A DNA stretch of 64,000 nucleotides from Nitrobium sp046350935 (GCA_046350935.1 JAXLZK010000015.1:15687-79686), one strand, 5' to 3'. Shown: positions 52,789 to 61,452, counted from the first letter of the stretch. Notes: generated from the letters alone by a model not told the origin. Program-made: numbers and translations.

Positions 52789-53346
52789 ATGGATGTCGTT
52801 ACGCTGATCGAAAGATACTACGACCCCGGCTCGAAAGCATACCACTTCCTGCTCCAGCACGGCAGGATGGTGGCTGCGAAGGCGCTCAGGATCGCCCGGA
52901 GGCTCAACGGAAAAACCCCGGACACCCGGTTTATCGAAGAAGCGGCCCTTCTCCACGATATCGGGATATACCTCACCAACGCTCCGGACATCGGATGCTT
53001 CGGCCCGCATCCCTATATCGCCCACGGCTATCTAGGCAGGGAGGTCCTGGAACGAGAGGGACTCCCGAAGCACGCGCTGGTCTGCGAGCGCCACGTGGGC
53101 ATGGGCCTGACCGTCGCGAACATCAAAGCTAATGTGTTCCCTCTGCCCCGGAGGGATATGCTCCCGCAAACCCTCGAAGAAAAGCTCATCTGCTTCGCGG
53201 ACAAGTTCTATTCGAAGCATGAGGAAACCCTTCTCCATGAAAAGCCTCTTGCTGAGGTGAGGCAGACGATCGCACGCTACGGGCAGGACAAGCTGCAGGA
53301 GTTCGAGGCGTGGAGGGAGCTCTTCCGGGAGAAGAGTGAAGGGTGA
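52789..53346 (+). CDS. HD-domain phosphohydrolase
   Basis: This 185-residue protein has an HD domain with metal ligands in HGRMVAAKALRIA, AALLHDIGIYL and CERHVGMGLT, plus FADKFYSKH. Such domains hydrolyse nucleotides or phosphate esters; the substrate is not evident. It follows the ATPase gene and overlaps the DUF362 frame's extreme 5' side. There is no signal peptide. Confidence 0.88.
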   Translation: MDVVTLIERYYDPGSKAYHFLLQHGRMVAAKALRIARRLNGKTPDTRFIEEAALLHDIGIYLTNAPDIGCFGPHPYIAHGYLGREVLEREGLPKHALVCERHVGMGLTVANIKANVFPLPRRDMLPQTLEEKLICFADKFYSKHEETLLHEKPLAEVRQTIARYGQDKLQEFEAWRELFREKSEG

Positions 53347-53387
53347 AAGGAAAGAGAGGAAGGCAGGATGAAACCGGGAGAGATTTC

Positions 53388-54509
53388 ATGAATAGTATGA
53401 CAAAGGTCTATTGCAGAAAAGCATCCTACGACTACGCGACAATACAACCGGTCATTTTTGAGCTGATGGACCTCTGCTGCGCCGGCAGGATCCGCGCGGG
53501 GAGCCGTGTGCTCATCAAGCCCAATCTCCTTGCCCCTGCCCCGCCGGAGAAGGCAATGCTCACCCATCCCCTGATCGTGAAGGCTGCGGCTGAATATGCT
53601 CTCGAAAAGGGGGCCCGCGTGCAGGTCTCCGACAGCCAGGCCATGGGCACCTTTGAAAGAATCGTGAAGGAGAGCGGAATACAGGAAGCGCTCCGGGGTC
53701 TTGACGTGGAAGTGAGGGAGTTGAAAACCTCGGTCGCCGTCGATATCGGGGAGCCCTTCAACAAGATCGAGATCGCCCGGGACGTCATGGAAGCGGACGT
53801 GGTGGTCAACTTGCCGAAGCTGAAAACCCATGTGCAGATGCTCCTGACCCTGGGGGTCAAAAACCTCTTCGGCTGTATCGTGGGGTTGAAAAAGCCGGAA
53901 TGGCACTTCAGGACAGGGGTCGACCGGGAAAGGTTCGCCCAACTGCTCGTCCGCATCCATAAGGCGGTCAATCCCGCAGTCACCCTCCTCGACGGCGTTC
54001 TTGCGATGGAGGGCGAAGGGCCGGGTAAAAGCGGCGTTCCGCGCCGGGTAGGGGTGATCATGGGCAGCGGCGATGCCGTTGCGCTCGACATCACCGTCTG
54101 CAGGATGCTCGGGCTGGACCCGGAGAGCGTATTTACCAACAAGGCAGCAAAGGATCTGGGGTATCTGCCGGAGGAGATCGAGGTGGCGGGAGAGCTGCCG
54201 GAAATCCGCGACTACCGGCTCCCCGGGATCATCCCCCTGGTCTTCGGACCGAAGGCGCTCCATGGGTTCATGCGGAGATACCTCGTCCAGAGGCCGGTGC
54301 AGGACGATGCGCTCTGCAGGCTCTGCGGGGAGTGCTGGAAATACTGCCCGGCCCGGGCCATCACCCGAGGCCAAAAGAAGCTCGTTTTCGATTATGAGAA
54401 ATGCATCCGCTGCTACTGCTGCATCGAGGTGTGCCCCCACGCCGCACTGCGGACGGAGGAGCCCCTGCCGGGAAAGCTCATCAAGAAGCTGAAAAGGGAC
54501 TCCGTATAG
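53388..54509 (+). CDS. DUF362 domain protein with C-terminal 2[4Fe-4S] ferredoxin
   Basis: This 373-residue protein starts at ATG 53388, with GGGAGAG before it. DUF362 covers residues ~10-290 (VLIKPNLLAPAPPEKAMLTHP, LPKLKTHVQMLLTLGVKNLFGCIVG, DGVLAMEGEGPG). The ferredoxin end has CRLCGECWKYCP and CIRCYCCIEVCP, enough for two clusters. It is a cytoplasmic redox protein of unknown partner. It is convergent with thiC, three bases apart. Confidence 0.88.
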   Translation: MNSMTKVYCRKASYDYATIQPVIFELMDLCCAGRIRAGSRVLIKPNLLAPAPPEKAMLTHPLIVKAAAEYALEKGARVQVSDSQAMGTFERIVKESGIQEALRGLDVEVRELKTSVAVDIGEPFNKIEIARDVMEADVVVNLPKLKTHVQMLLTLGVKNLFGCIVGLKKPEWHFRTGVDRERFAQLLVRIHKAVNPAVTLLDGVLAMEGEGPGKSGVPRRVGVIMGSGDAVALDITVCRMLGLDPESVFTNKAAKDLGYLPEEIEVAGELPEIRDYRLPGIIPLVFGPKALHGFMRRYLVQRPVQDDALCRLCGECWKYCPARAITRGQKKLVFDYEKCIRCYCCIEVCPHAALRTEEPLPGKLIKKLKRDSV

Positions 54510-54512
54510 AGA

Positions 54513-55796
54513 CTACTTCCCCTGCAGCGCCCTCTCCACCGTCTTGATGGCGCAGAACTCCCCGCACATGCTGCAGACCTCCTTCTCGGTAGGCGGCACC
54601 TGGCCTCTCCACTCCCTCACCCTGTCGGGGTTGAAGCTCATCGAGATCTGCCCCTCCCAGTCGAGGTTCTTCCGGTACTGCGCCATCTTCCGGTCCCTCT
54701 CCATCGCCCCGGGGACGCTCTTGGCGATATCCGCGGCATGGGCCGCAATCTTGGAGGCGATAACCCCCTCGCGGACATCCTCAATGTTCGGCAGGCGGAT
54801 ATGCTCCGCCGGGGTGACGTAGCAGAGGAAGTCCGCGCCCGCCGCTCCGGCGATAGCGCCCCCGATAGCCGCCGCGATGTGGTCGTACCCCATGGCAACG
54901 TCCGTCACCAGGGGACCGAGCACGTAGAAGGGGGCTCCCTTGCAGATCTCCTTCTGCATTTTAATGTTCAGCTCCACCTGGTTCAGCGGCACATGGCCGG
55001 GCCCCTCGATGATGGTCTGGACCCCCGCTGCAAGAGCCCTGTCCCGCAAATCCCCGAGGGTAAGGAGCTCCTCCAACTGGCTTCTGTCCGTGGCGTCGGC
55101 GAGGCATCCCGGCCGGAAACCGTCCCCGAGGCTCAGGGTCAGGTCGTATTTCCTCGCCATTTCGAGGAGCCTGTCGTACTCTTCGTAGAGGGGGTTTTCC
55201 CGGTCGTTGTAGATCATCCATTCGAGGAGGAAGGCCCCTCCCCTGCTCACCACGTCGAGGATCCTCCTGTCTTCCCGCAGGCGCTCAATGGCCCTCCGGG
55301 TGATGCCGCAGTGGACGGTAACGAAATCCACCCCGTCCTGCGCGTGGGCCTCGATCACCCCGAAGAGGTCTTCGGGGTCCATCTTCGCGATATGGCCGTG
55401 CTTCTCGGCGGTCTTCACGATCGTCTCATAGATGGGGACCGTCCCCACCGCGACCGGAGACCTCCTCATCAGCGTGTTCCTCAGGTCCCGGATAGCCCCG
55501 CCGGTGGAAAGGTCCATGACCGCATCCGCTCCGTGCTGCACCAGCACCTCGAGCTTCCGTATCTCGTCGTCGTAGGAAATCCTGTCCTTTGAGGTCCCGA
55601 TGTTCGCATTGATCTTGGTGCTCAGGCCCCTCCCGATCCCGAGCGGCCTGATGTCGTGAAGGGTATTCCTGGTAATGACGCTCACCCCTTCGGCAATATC
55701 CGTCGCGAGATGTTCGGGGGAGACTCCTTCTGCGGACGCCACCGCCCTCATTTCCTCAGTGATACTTCCTTGCCTTGCCTGTTCTATCCGTGTCAT
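54513..55796 (-). CDS. thiC: Phosphomethylpyrimidine synthase ThiC
   Basis: This 427-residue radical SAM enzyme starts at ATG 55796, which overlaps the thiE stop as ATGA and has GGGGAG ahead. It has NANIGTSKDR, DLSTGGAI, GDGFRPGC, EGPGHVPLNQV and the C-terminal cluster motif CSMCGEFC (C-x2-C-x4-C). It converts aminoimidazole ribotide to the thiamine pyrimidine. The length matches the shorter bacterial form. It is the last gene of thiS-thiG-thiE-thiC. Confidence 0.97.
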   Translation of the reverse strand: MTRIEQARQGSITEEMRAVASAEGVSPEHLATDIAEGVSVITRNTLHDIRPLGIGRGLSTKINANIGTSKDRISYDDEIRKLEVLVQHGADAVMDLSTGGAIRDLRNTLMRRSPVAVGTVPIYETIVKTAEKHGHIAKMDPEDLFGVIEAHAQDGVDFVTVHCGITRRAIERLREDRRILDVVSRGGAFLLEWMIYNDRENPLYEEYDRLLEMARKYDLTLSLGDGFRPGCLADATDRSQLEELLTLGDLRDRALAAGVQTIIEGPGHVPLNQVELNIKMQKEICKGAPFYVLGPLVTDVAMGYDHIAAAIGGAIAGAAGADFLCYVTPAEHIRLPNIEDVREGVIASKIAAHAADIAKSVPGAMERDRKMAQYRKNLDWEGQISMSFNPDRVREWRGQVPPTEKEVCSMCGEFCAIKTVERALQGK

Positions 55797-56419
55797 CTCT
55801 CTTCTCCCCATGCTGTCAAATAGTTTTCCGCGGCCTTTTCGGGGTCGGCCCCGGCCAGGATACCGCTAATCAGCGCCACGCCGTGCGCCCCCGCGCCCCG
55901 TACCTCCGCGCAGTGGTGCGGCTTCACCCCCCCCAGCCCGAAAATCGGGAGGGACACTTCGGCCCGCACTCTTTCGAGCGCCTCCACCCCCACCGGGTCT
56001 CCGTAGCGGAGCTTCGAGGGAGTCAGGTAGAGAGGGCCGAAGGTGATGAAGTCCGCTCCTCCCCTCTCCGCCTCCCGAGCCTCTTCGCGCGAATGGGTCG
56101 AGACCCCTATCAGCAGCCTCTCCCCGACCGCCTTCCTGACCGCAGGGACAGGCAGGCCCGTCTGGCTGAGCTGCACCCCGTCAGCTCCGACGCAGAGGGC
56201 GATATCGAACCGGTCGTTGATAAAGAGACGCGCGCGGTGGCGTTCCGTCAGGTCCCGTATCCGCTGCGCCAATGCCAACAATGCCCTCGTGGGCAGGTCC
56301 TTTTCCCTCAGCTGCACCGCTCGTACGCCGCCCGCCAGAGCCGCCTCAATGGCGGGGAGCATCGCATCATGGCCGCTGAAAAACGAACTGTCCGTTATCA
56401 GATAAAGGGTAAAATCCAC
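55793..56419 (-). CDS. thiE: Thiamine-phosphate synthase ThiE
   Basis: This 208-residue TIM-barrel enzyme starts at GTG 56419 (VDFTLYLITDSSFF). It has GVRAVQLREKDLP, LFINDRFDIALCVGADGVQLSQ, GVSTHSREEA and GPLYLTPSK. The frame upstream continues to 56689, but that part reads the CHCERSEAIS-type translation of the repeat at 56451, not protein. It joins the pyrimidine and thiazole moieties. It overlaps thiC by four bases. Confidence 0.94.
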   Translation of the reverse strand: MDFTLYLITDSSFFSGHDAMLPAIEAALAGGVRAVQLREKDLPTRALLALAQRIRDLTERHRARLFINDRFDIALCVGADGVQLSQTGLPVPAVRKAVGERLLIGVSTHSREEAREAERGGADFITFGPLYLTPSKLRYGDPVGVEALERVRAEVSLPIFGLGGVKPHHCAEVRGAGAHGVALISGILAGADPEKAAENYLTAWGEER

Positions 56420-56450
56420 CAAACCCCCGTCTGCCTCATTCTGCCTTTGA

Positions 56451-56591
56451 GCAGGGTACTGCAAAGCTCGCGGAAGGACACTGCGAAGAGCTTTTTTGCG
56501 ACGAAGCAATCTCGAAGAGAGTGAATTCTCCAAAGAGGAGATTGCTTCGCTCCGCTCGCAATGACAGCGAAAAGAGTTCCGCAGTGCCCTG
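56451..56591. repeat. Inverted-repeat element between thiG and thiE
   Basis: The ends CAGGGTACTGC and GCAGTGCCCTG pair with one mismatch. Inner arms around GCGACGAAGCAATCTC and GAGATTGCTTCG...CGCAATGACA are also inverted. This is the sequence that translates as CHCERSEAIS in many bacterial ORFs. It inserts ~140 bases into an otherwise tight thiamine operon. Confidence 0.7.
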
Positions 56592-56594
56592 TTT

Positions 56595-57365
56595 TTACAG
56601 CATTCCCTCAAAAGGACTGCTCGCGGTGGCGTAGAGCTTTTTGCCCATCCTTCCCGCCTTATAGGCGAGTCTCCCCGCAAGCACCGCATGCTTCATCGCT
56701 TCAGCCATGGCGATGGGGTCCTTCGCGTCCGCGATGGCGGTATTGATCAGCACGGCGTCGCAGCCGAGCTCCATCGCGATGGTCGCATCCGAGGCGGTGC
56801 CCACCCCGGCATCGACCAGCACCGGCACCTTCGCGCCTTCGAGAATGATCTTGATGTTGTACGGATTCCTGATCCCGAGCCCCGACCCAATGGGCGCACC
56901 CAGGGGCATCACCGCGGCAGCCCCCGCGTTTTCGAGCCTCTTCGCCATGATGGGGTCGTCGTTGGTATAGGGGAAGACGATGAATCCCTCCTTCGCCAGG
57001 ATCTCGGTCGCCTGGAGCAGACCTATGGTGTCGGGGAAGAGAGTTTTTTCGTCCCCGATGACCTCCAGTTTTATCATGTCCGACACCCCTGCCTCGCGGG
57101 CCAGGCGTGAATAGCGCAGCGCGTCCTCGACAGTGTAGCAGCCGGCGGTGTTCGGCAGGATCCTGTATTTCTTCGGATCGACATAATCGAGCAGGTTCTC
57201 GGATTTCCGGTCGGTGATGTTCACGCGCCGTACCGCCACGGTCACCACATCCGCGCCGGACGCCTCCACTGCGCGGGCGGTCTCTGTGAAATCCTTGTAC
57301 TTCCCGGTCCCCACCCAGAGCCGCGACCGGAACTCAATTCCCCTTATCACCAATGTATCGTCCAT
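56595..57365 (-). CDS. thiG: Thiazole synthase ThiG
   Basis: This 256-residue enzyme starts at ATG 57365 with AGGAGG just upstream; an in-frame codon at 57386 would overlap thiS. It has FRSRLWVGTGKYKDF, the Schiff-base Lys in MIKLEVIGD, VMPLGAPIGSG and DAGVGTASDA. It builds the thiazole ring using ThiS-thiocarboxylate. thiF and thiH/thiO are not in the window. Confidence 0.96.
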   Translation of the reverse strand: MDDTLVIRGIEFRSRLWVGTGKYKDFTETARAVEASGADVVTVAVRRVNITDRKSENLLDYVDPKKYRILPNTAGCYTVEDALRYSRLAREAGVSDMIKLEVIGDEKTLFPDTIGLLQATEILAKEGFIVFPYTNDDPIMAKRLENAGAAAVMPLGAPIGSGLGIRNPYNIKIILEGAKVPVLVDAGVGTASDATIAMELGCDAVLINTAIADAKDPIAMAEAMKHAVLAGRLAYKAGRMGKKLYATASSPFEGML

Positions 57366-57382
57366 CTCTCCTCCTGTTCTCC

Positions 57383-57616
57383 TCATGTCGGCAGCACTCC
57401 GGAAGCCGACAGTGCGCTCTCCCCTCCGCCGATGAAACTGACCACCTCCACGGCATCTCCCTCATACAGCGGATGGGACGCGTAGTCCGCCTTTTTGACG
57501 ATGGAGAGGTTGACCTCCACCGCGACCCTGCCGGGAGCTATCTTCAGCTCTTCGAGCAGTTGAGCTATATTCTCCCCTTTTGTCTCGTACGGCTCACCGT
57601 TAAGCGTGATTTTCAT
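57383..57616 (-). CDS. thiS: Sulfur carrier ThiS with C-terminal extension
   Basis: This 77-residue ubiquitin-fold protein starts at ATG 57616 (MKITLNGEPYETKGENIAQLLEEL). After the expected VEVVSFIGGG the frame continues for 12 further residues (ESALSASGVLPT) before the stop. ThiS must normally end in Gly-Gly for adenylation by ThiF. Either a protease trims the tail or the carrier is inactive. It is the first gene after the TPP riboswitch and precedes thiG by 17 bases. Confidence 0.88.
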   Translation of the reverse strand: MKITLNGEPYETKGENIAQLLEELKIAPGRVAVEVNLSIVKKADYASHPLYEGDAVEVVSFIGGGESALSASGVLPT

Positions 57617-57636
57617 CTCTTTCTCCCGAAGGGGCT

Positions 57637-57675
57637 CCAAAAACAAAAATCCCCTATCCCTGGAGGGATAGAGGA
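57637..57675 (-). terminator. Expression-platform terminator of the TPP riboswitch
   Basis: On the minus strand CCTCTATCCC-TCCA-GGGATAGGGG is followed by ATTTTTGTTTTT. It sits between the aptamer and thiS, so thiamine pyrophosphate binding would end transcription before the operon. Confidence 0.88.
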
Positions 57676-57697
57676 TCGTATGCTCATCTCTATTTTC

Positions 57698-57794
57698 CCA
57701 TTCCCTACGCCGGAATTAGCCGGATCAGGTTCGCGGGGTCTTTCCTCTTACACGGGAAACTCTCAGGCTCTCGTACGCCTCCCCCAGGGTGATT
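57698..57794 (-). ncRNA. TPP riboswitch (THI element)
   Basis: The minus-strand RNA has the conserved blocks CTGAGAG, GAACCTGATCCGG and CCGGCGTAGGGAA of the thiamine pyrophosphate aptamer. They are flanked by a P1 stem (CCCTGGGGGAGG side and GTAGGGAATGGG side). It begins almost at the predicted transcription start and controls thiS-thiG-thiE-thiC. Confidence 0.95.
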
Positions 57795-57796
57795 TA

Positions 57797-57825
57797 ACTA
57801 TATAGGAAACAGCGCCTTTTGTCAA
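57797..57825 (-). promoter_or_regulatory. Predicted sigma70 promoter of the thi operon
   Basis: On the minus strand TTGACA (57825-57820), a 17-base spacer and TATAGT (57802-57797) put the start near 57790, at the 5' edge of the TPP aptamer. Confidence 0.75.
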
Positions 57826-57885
57826 TTCAGGGATACAATCAGTTTCCAGCTAGTATGGACATAGTGACCAGTTCTTTTTTTCTCT

Positions 57886-58686
57886 CTACCTCTCCCTCTC
57901 CCTGTCTTTATCTGTCTTTAGCACTACACGATCGCCCTTCCCGATCCCGTATCTCTCCGCGGCATCGCCCCGGTTCACAAAGAATTCGAGACGCCCGGAG
58001 CTGTTGACAAGGCAATGGAGGGAATTCTCCCCAGCCTGCGCGTAGTGCTGCACCCGGGCGGCGGGTATCCCCTTCACCTCGGCATCCAGGAGGCCGCCGC
58101 AGGCCTCAAGGTCGCTCCGGCGGATGTTCGTGACGGCGTTCCCGAACCGGTCGATATGGATCACCTCACCGATTATCCGCCCACCCTCCCGCCGGGGCTG
58201 AGAAAGCGCGATGCGAACGGGATCGGCGATGCGGGGGCCGAATTCCTCCAGGGCGACCCCCCTCGAGAGCCAGGCCGCAGCGGGGCCGAAGACATCCCTG
58301 CCTTGGAAAGTGGGGCTCCGCAGGGCGAGGACATATTTCTCCTCGACGATATGGATGATCCGCGCACTTTCGGGGGAGGAGAGCACCGCTGAAAAAACGC
58401 CGTTGTCGGGGCCGACAAAAAAATGTCCTCCTGCTTCGACAATGACCGCCCTCCTCCCGGACCCCACACCGGGATCGACGACAACCACATGGATGCTGCC
58501 CTTCGGAAAATACCGGTGGCTTTCGCCGATGAGGAGCGCCCCCTCCTGAATGTCCTGCGGGTCGATATCGTGGGTAATGTCCACCGGCACAACCTGGGGG
58601 TTGATGGAGAGAATGACCCCTTTCATCTCCCCGACAAAGGGATCCTTATACCCGAAGTCGGTGGTGAGGGTGATAAGGGGGCTCAT
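57886..58686 (-). CDS. SAM hydrolase / SAM hydroxide adenosyltransferase (DUF62)
   Basis: This 266-residue protein begins MSPLITLTTDFGYKDPFVGEMKGVI and has VVVDPGVGSGRRAVIV, FVGPDNGVFS and IHIDRFGNAVTNI. These are the conserved Asp-Arg-His features of the family related to fluorinases. These enzymes split SAM to adenosine and methionine. The gene follows pyrD by three bases and may be the last in greA-pyrK-pyrD. The C-terminal tail (KTDKDRERER) is charged and low in complexity. Confidence 0.92.
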   Translation of the reverse strand: MSPLITLTTDFGYKDPFVGEMKGVILSINPQVVPVDITHDIDPQDIQEGALLIGESHRYFPKGSIHVVVVDPGVGSGRRAVIVEAGGHFFVGPDNGVFSAVLSSPESARIIHIVEEKYVLALRSPTFQGRDVFGPAAAWLSRGVALEEFGPRIADPVRIALSQPRREGGRIIGEVIHIDRFGNAVTNIRRSDLEACGGLLDAEVKGIPAARVQHYAQAGENSLHCLVNSSGRLEFFVNRGDAAERYGIGKGDRVVLKTDKDRERER

Positions 58687-58689
58687 GAC

Positions 58690-59616
58690 TCACGACTGCA
58701 TGCGGGGGACCATTTTCAGGCTTCCGATGAGATCGTTGATGTCCGGTATCTCTTCTTCGAGCAGGAATTGTCCGATCCCTTCGATCACCTCCACCGTCGC
58801 GGCGGGATTCACGAAATTCGCCGTGCCCACCGCTACTGCCCGTGCCCCGGCAATGAGGAACTCGAGGGCGTCCTGCGCATTCATGATCCCCCCCATCCCG
58901 ATAATGGGGATAGTGATGCATTTGTGCGCTTCCCACACCATGCGGACGGCGATGGGGCGGACGGCGGGGCCGGAAAGCCCCCCGGTGCAGTTCGCCAGCA
59001 CCGGGACACGCCGCTTCACATCGATCGCCATTCCGGTGATGGTATTCATTATGGACACGGCATCGGCCCCGCTCTCTTCGGCAACCTTCGCCATTAGGCC
59101 GATGCTGGTCACATTGGGGGAGAGCTTTACGATCAGGGGCAGGGAGGTCGCCTTTCTCACCGCGCGCACCACCTGCTCCATGGCCTTCGGGTCAGTACCG
59201 AAAACGATCCAGCCGGCCTGTTTGTTGGGGCACGAGATGTTCATTTCAAGGGCATGCACCCCTTCGGCGCCGCTCAACATCTCCGCGGCGGAGACGTACT
59301 CTTCGACGCTGTCCCCGAAGAAATTCGCGATGACCGCGGTGGAAAAACGGCGGAGGAAGGGAAGCTTGTCCCGGAGGAACGCTTCGATCCCGATATTCTG
59401 AAGGCCGATGGCGTTCAACATTCCCGAAGGCGTTTCGACCACCCGCGGGGTGGGGTTCCCCTGGCGGGGGACGACGGAAAGCCCCTTCACCACGATGGCG
59501 CCGAGCCGGTTCAGGTCTATGAACTCCGCGTACTCCTCTCCGTAGCCGAACGTGCCGGAAGCGGTCATGACGGGGTTTTTGAGGGTCAGGGAGGCGATCT
59601 GTACGGAAAGGTTCAC
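58690..59616 (-). CDS. pyrD: Dihydroorotate dehydrogenase B, catalytic subunit PyrD
   Basis: This 308-residue FMN enzyme starts at GTG 59616, overlapping the pyrK stop as GTGA. It begins VNLSVQIASLTLKNPVMTASGTFGYG, with NISCPNKQAG, VKLSPNV, NCTGGLSGPAVRPIAVRMV and GMGGIMNAQDALEFL. Class 1B PyrD works with PyrK, passing electrons to NAD+. It makes orotate in pyrimidine synthesis. Confidence 0.95.
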   Translation of the reverse strand: MNLSVQIASLTLKNPVMTASGTFGYGEEYAEFIDLNRLGAIVVKGLSVVPRQGNPTPRVVETPSGMLNAIGLQNIGIEAFLRDKLPFLRRFSTAVIANFFGDSVEEYVSAAEMLSGAEGVHALEMNISCPNKQAGWIVFGTDPKAMEQVVRAVRKATSLPLIVKLSPNVTSIGLMAKVAEESGADAVSIMNTITGMAIDVKRRVPVLANCTGGLSGPAVRPIAVRMVWEAHKCITIPIIGMGGIMNAQDALEFLIAGARAVAVGTANFVNPAATVEVIEGIGQFLLEEEIPDINDLIGSLKMVPRMQS

Positions 59617-60371
59617 CACGCAAGCTCCTTCGTGTCGAACACCGGCCCCTCCTTGCAGACCCTCCGGTACCCCGAGGTAGTCTTCACCACGCAGCCGAGG
59701 CAGGCGCCCACCCCGCAGGCCATATGCTCTTCGAGGGACACGTGGCACCGGACCTCTTTGTTGGCCACAACACGGTGGAGCTCCCTGAGCATGGGGGAGG
59801 GACCGCAGGCATACACGGGCAGCAGGGGCTCTGTCGCCATCTCCATGCGGACGGCAAGGAGATCGGTAACGACCCCGCGCATCCCTGCCGAACCGTCGTC
59901 CGTCGCGATGACCACCTCCCGCGCCACCCTCTTCGCTTCCTCGACCATCACCAGCTCCTCGGCGCTTTTCGTCCCATAGAAGAGATGCGCCCTGCCTGGA
60001 TAGCGTTCGAGAAGGGAGAGCAGGGAGGCGATCCCGATCCCCCCGGCAACGGCGATGAAGTCCCCGGGCGGGGCAGGATACCGGTTCCCCAGGGGACCGA
60101 TTGCCCGGAGAGAGTCCCCCTGCCGGAACCGCGCGAGGGACTGCGTTCCCCTCCCCCGGACCCTGTAGAGGAAAGAGAGGGTTCCGTCTTCTCTCTTGAA
60201 AATACTGAAGGGCCTCTTCAGGAGGGGGTCACTGGTGGCCCCTGCCTGGAGCATATAGAACTGACCCGCCTCCGGCTCCCGGATCTCCGAAAGGGGGCGC
60301 AGGCGCAACAGCTTGAAATGCTTGCTTACGAAGCGGTGTTCATCGACAACGGCATTGAAGTATCTATGCAA
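59613..60371 (-). CDS. pyrK: Dihydroorotate dehydrogenase B, electron transfer subunit PyrK
   Basis: This 252-residue protein has the FAD-binding RPFSIF, the NAD-binding VAGGIGIASLLSLLERYP and the C-terminal [2Fe-2S] ligands in HMACGVGACLGCVVKT and YRRVC. It sits with PyrD in a heterotetramer. The start (ATG 60371) overlaps the end of greA by eight bases. The neighbouring order is greA-pyrK-pyrD. Confidence 0.95.
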   Translation of the reverse strand: MHRYFNAVVDEHRFVSKHFKLLRLRPLSEIREPEAGQFYMLQAGATSDPLLKRPFSIFKREDGTLSFLYRVRGRGTQSLARFRQGDSLRAIGPLGNRYPAPPGDFIAVAGGIGIASLLSLLERYPGRAHLFYGTKSAEELVMVEEAKRVAREVVIATDDGSAGMRGVVTDLLAVRMEMATEPLLPVYACGPSPMLRELHRVVANKEVRCHVSLEEHMACGVGACLGCVVKTTSGYRRVCKEGPVFDTKELAW

Positions 60372-60837
60372 AGCTGATCTCGAGGATCTCGTATTCTATG
60401 GTGCGGGCCGGGGCCTTTACCACGGCGACGTCGCCCACTTCCTTTCCGATAAGCGCCTTTCCGACCGGCGAGCTGATGGAGATTTTTCCCGCTTTGACAT
60501 TGGCTTCGTCGGGTCCCACGAGGATGAACTCGTACTCCTCGTCCGCCTCGATATCCGACACTTTCACCTTTGCGCCGAAGGCCACGCGGGACTGGTTTAT
60601 TTTCGAGGTATCGATGATGTCGGCCAGCGCCAGTTTCGCCTGCAGCTCCTGGATGCGCCCCTCGATGAAGGACTGCTTCTCCTTTGCGGCGTGGTATTCG
60701 GCATTTTCGGAAAGGTCTCCGTGCGCCCGTGCTTCGGCGATGTCCTGTATGTTCTTCGGCCTCTCCACCTTTATCAGTCTGTCGAGCTCTTCCTTGAGCC
60801 TCTGGTATCCCTCGGCGGTCATCGGTACTCGGTTCAT
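60364..60837 (-). CDS. greA: Transcription elongation factor GreA
   Basis: This 157-residue protein starts at ATG 60837 (MNRVPMTAEGYQRLKEELDRL). It has the coiled-coil tip ARAHGDLSENAEYHAAKEKQ with the acidic residues that enter the RNA polymerase channel, and the C-terminal SSPVGKALIGKEVGD. It rescues arrested RNA polymerase by transcript cleavage. AGGAGG lies a little far upstream (13 bases). It follows the fliW terminator and leads pyrK-pyrD. Confidence 0.95.
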   Translation of the reverse strand: MNRVPMTAEGYQRLKEELDRLIKVERPKNIQDIAEARAHGDLSENAEYHAAKEKQSFIEGRIQELQAKLALADIIDTSKINQSRVAFGAKVKVSDIEADEEYEFILVGPDEANVKAGKISISSPVGKALIGKEVGDVAVVKAPARTIEYEILEISFA

Positions 60838-60866
60838 GACAGTAGCCTCTCCTCCTTGTAGAACGG

Positions 60867-60914
60867 AAAAAAGGAAGCGCAAGCGAGCGTCGAAAGACGC
60901 TCCTTCAGACTTCC
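60867..60914 (-). terminator. Intrinsic terminator downstream of fliW
   Basis: On the minus strand GAGCGTC-TTTC-GACGCTC, flanked by outer GGAAG/CTTCC pairing, runs into TTTTTT. It separates the flgL-csrA-fliW transcript from greA. Confidence 0.75.
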
Positions 60915-60985
60915 TTCTTCTCCCTGTGCTGCTTTTCAGTAAAATAACACGACGAGGGGGAATTTTTCAAAAAAGCGGCTGCCGG

Positions 60986-61435
60986 CTATGCGCTCGCCGC
61001 CGCCTCCCGGTCGCTCTCCTTGAGGGGGGCGGGCAGTGGGACCCTGAAAGCATAGCGGTCGTCGTCGAGGAGCAACTGGAAAGCCCTGCGATTCGAGGCA
61101 TTCACCACGAGGGGGGCCCGGAGATTGGCGGTGACTTTTTCGTCGGACACCGTCAGGATCACGAGAACAACAACATCCGCCGGGTTCCGGATCTGCAGGA
61201 ACTGCTCCACGTCGTCCTTAACGGTAAAGGCGTAGTCGGGAAACAGGAGAAACGGGTCGGTGACGATGAAGGCGATGTCACCATCGTCCACCGCCTGAAG
61301 CCACTTGATGGCGTCCCGGTACTCGATGACGAAAAACCGCTTCAGGTGCGGAAAACCGGGCACCCCCATGGGAAAATGAATGAGCGTGTCTTCTCCTGCT
61401 TCGACCTCGCCGAATCGTGTCGTGGTAATCTTCAT
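60986..61435 (-). CDS. fliW: Flagellar assembly factor FliW
   Basis: This 149-residue protein begins MKITTTRFGEVEAGEDTLIHFPMGVPGFPHLKRFFVIEY. FliW binds CsrA allosterically and flagellin, releasing CsrA when flagellin is secreted. It lies 17 bases after csrA, the standard partner order. The tail (KESDREAAASA) is not conserved. Confidence 0.95.
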   Translation of the reverse strand: MKITTTRFGEVEAGEDTLIHFPMGVPGFPHLKRFFVIEYRDAIKWLQAVDDGDIAFIVTDPFLLFPDYAFTVKDDVEQFLQIRNPADVVVLVILTVSDEKVTANLRAPLVVNASNRRAFQLLLDDDRYAFRVPLPAPLKESDREAAASA

Positions 61436-61452
61436 GGCCGTCCCACCGTTTC

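Noticed and set aside
56420..56689. N-terminal extension of ThiE
   Set aside because: The added residues translate the CHCERSEAIS-type repeat and the end of thiG. The family start is the GTG at 56419.
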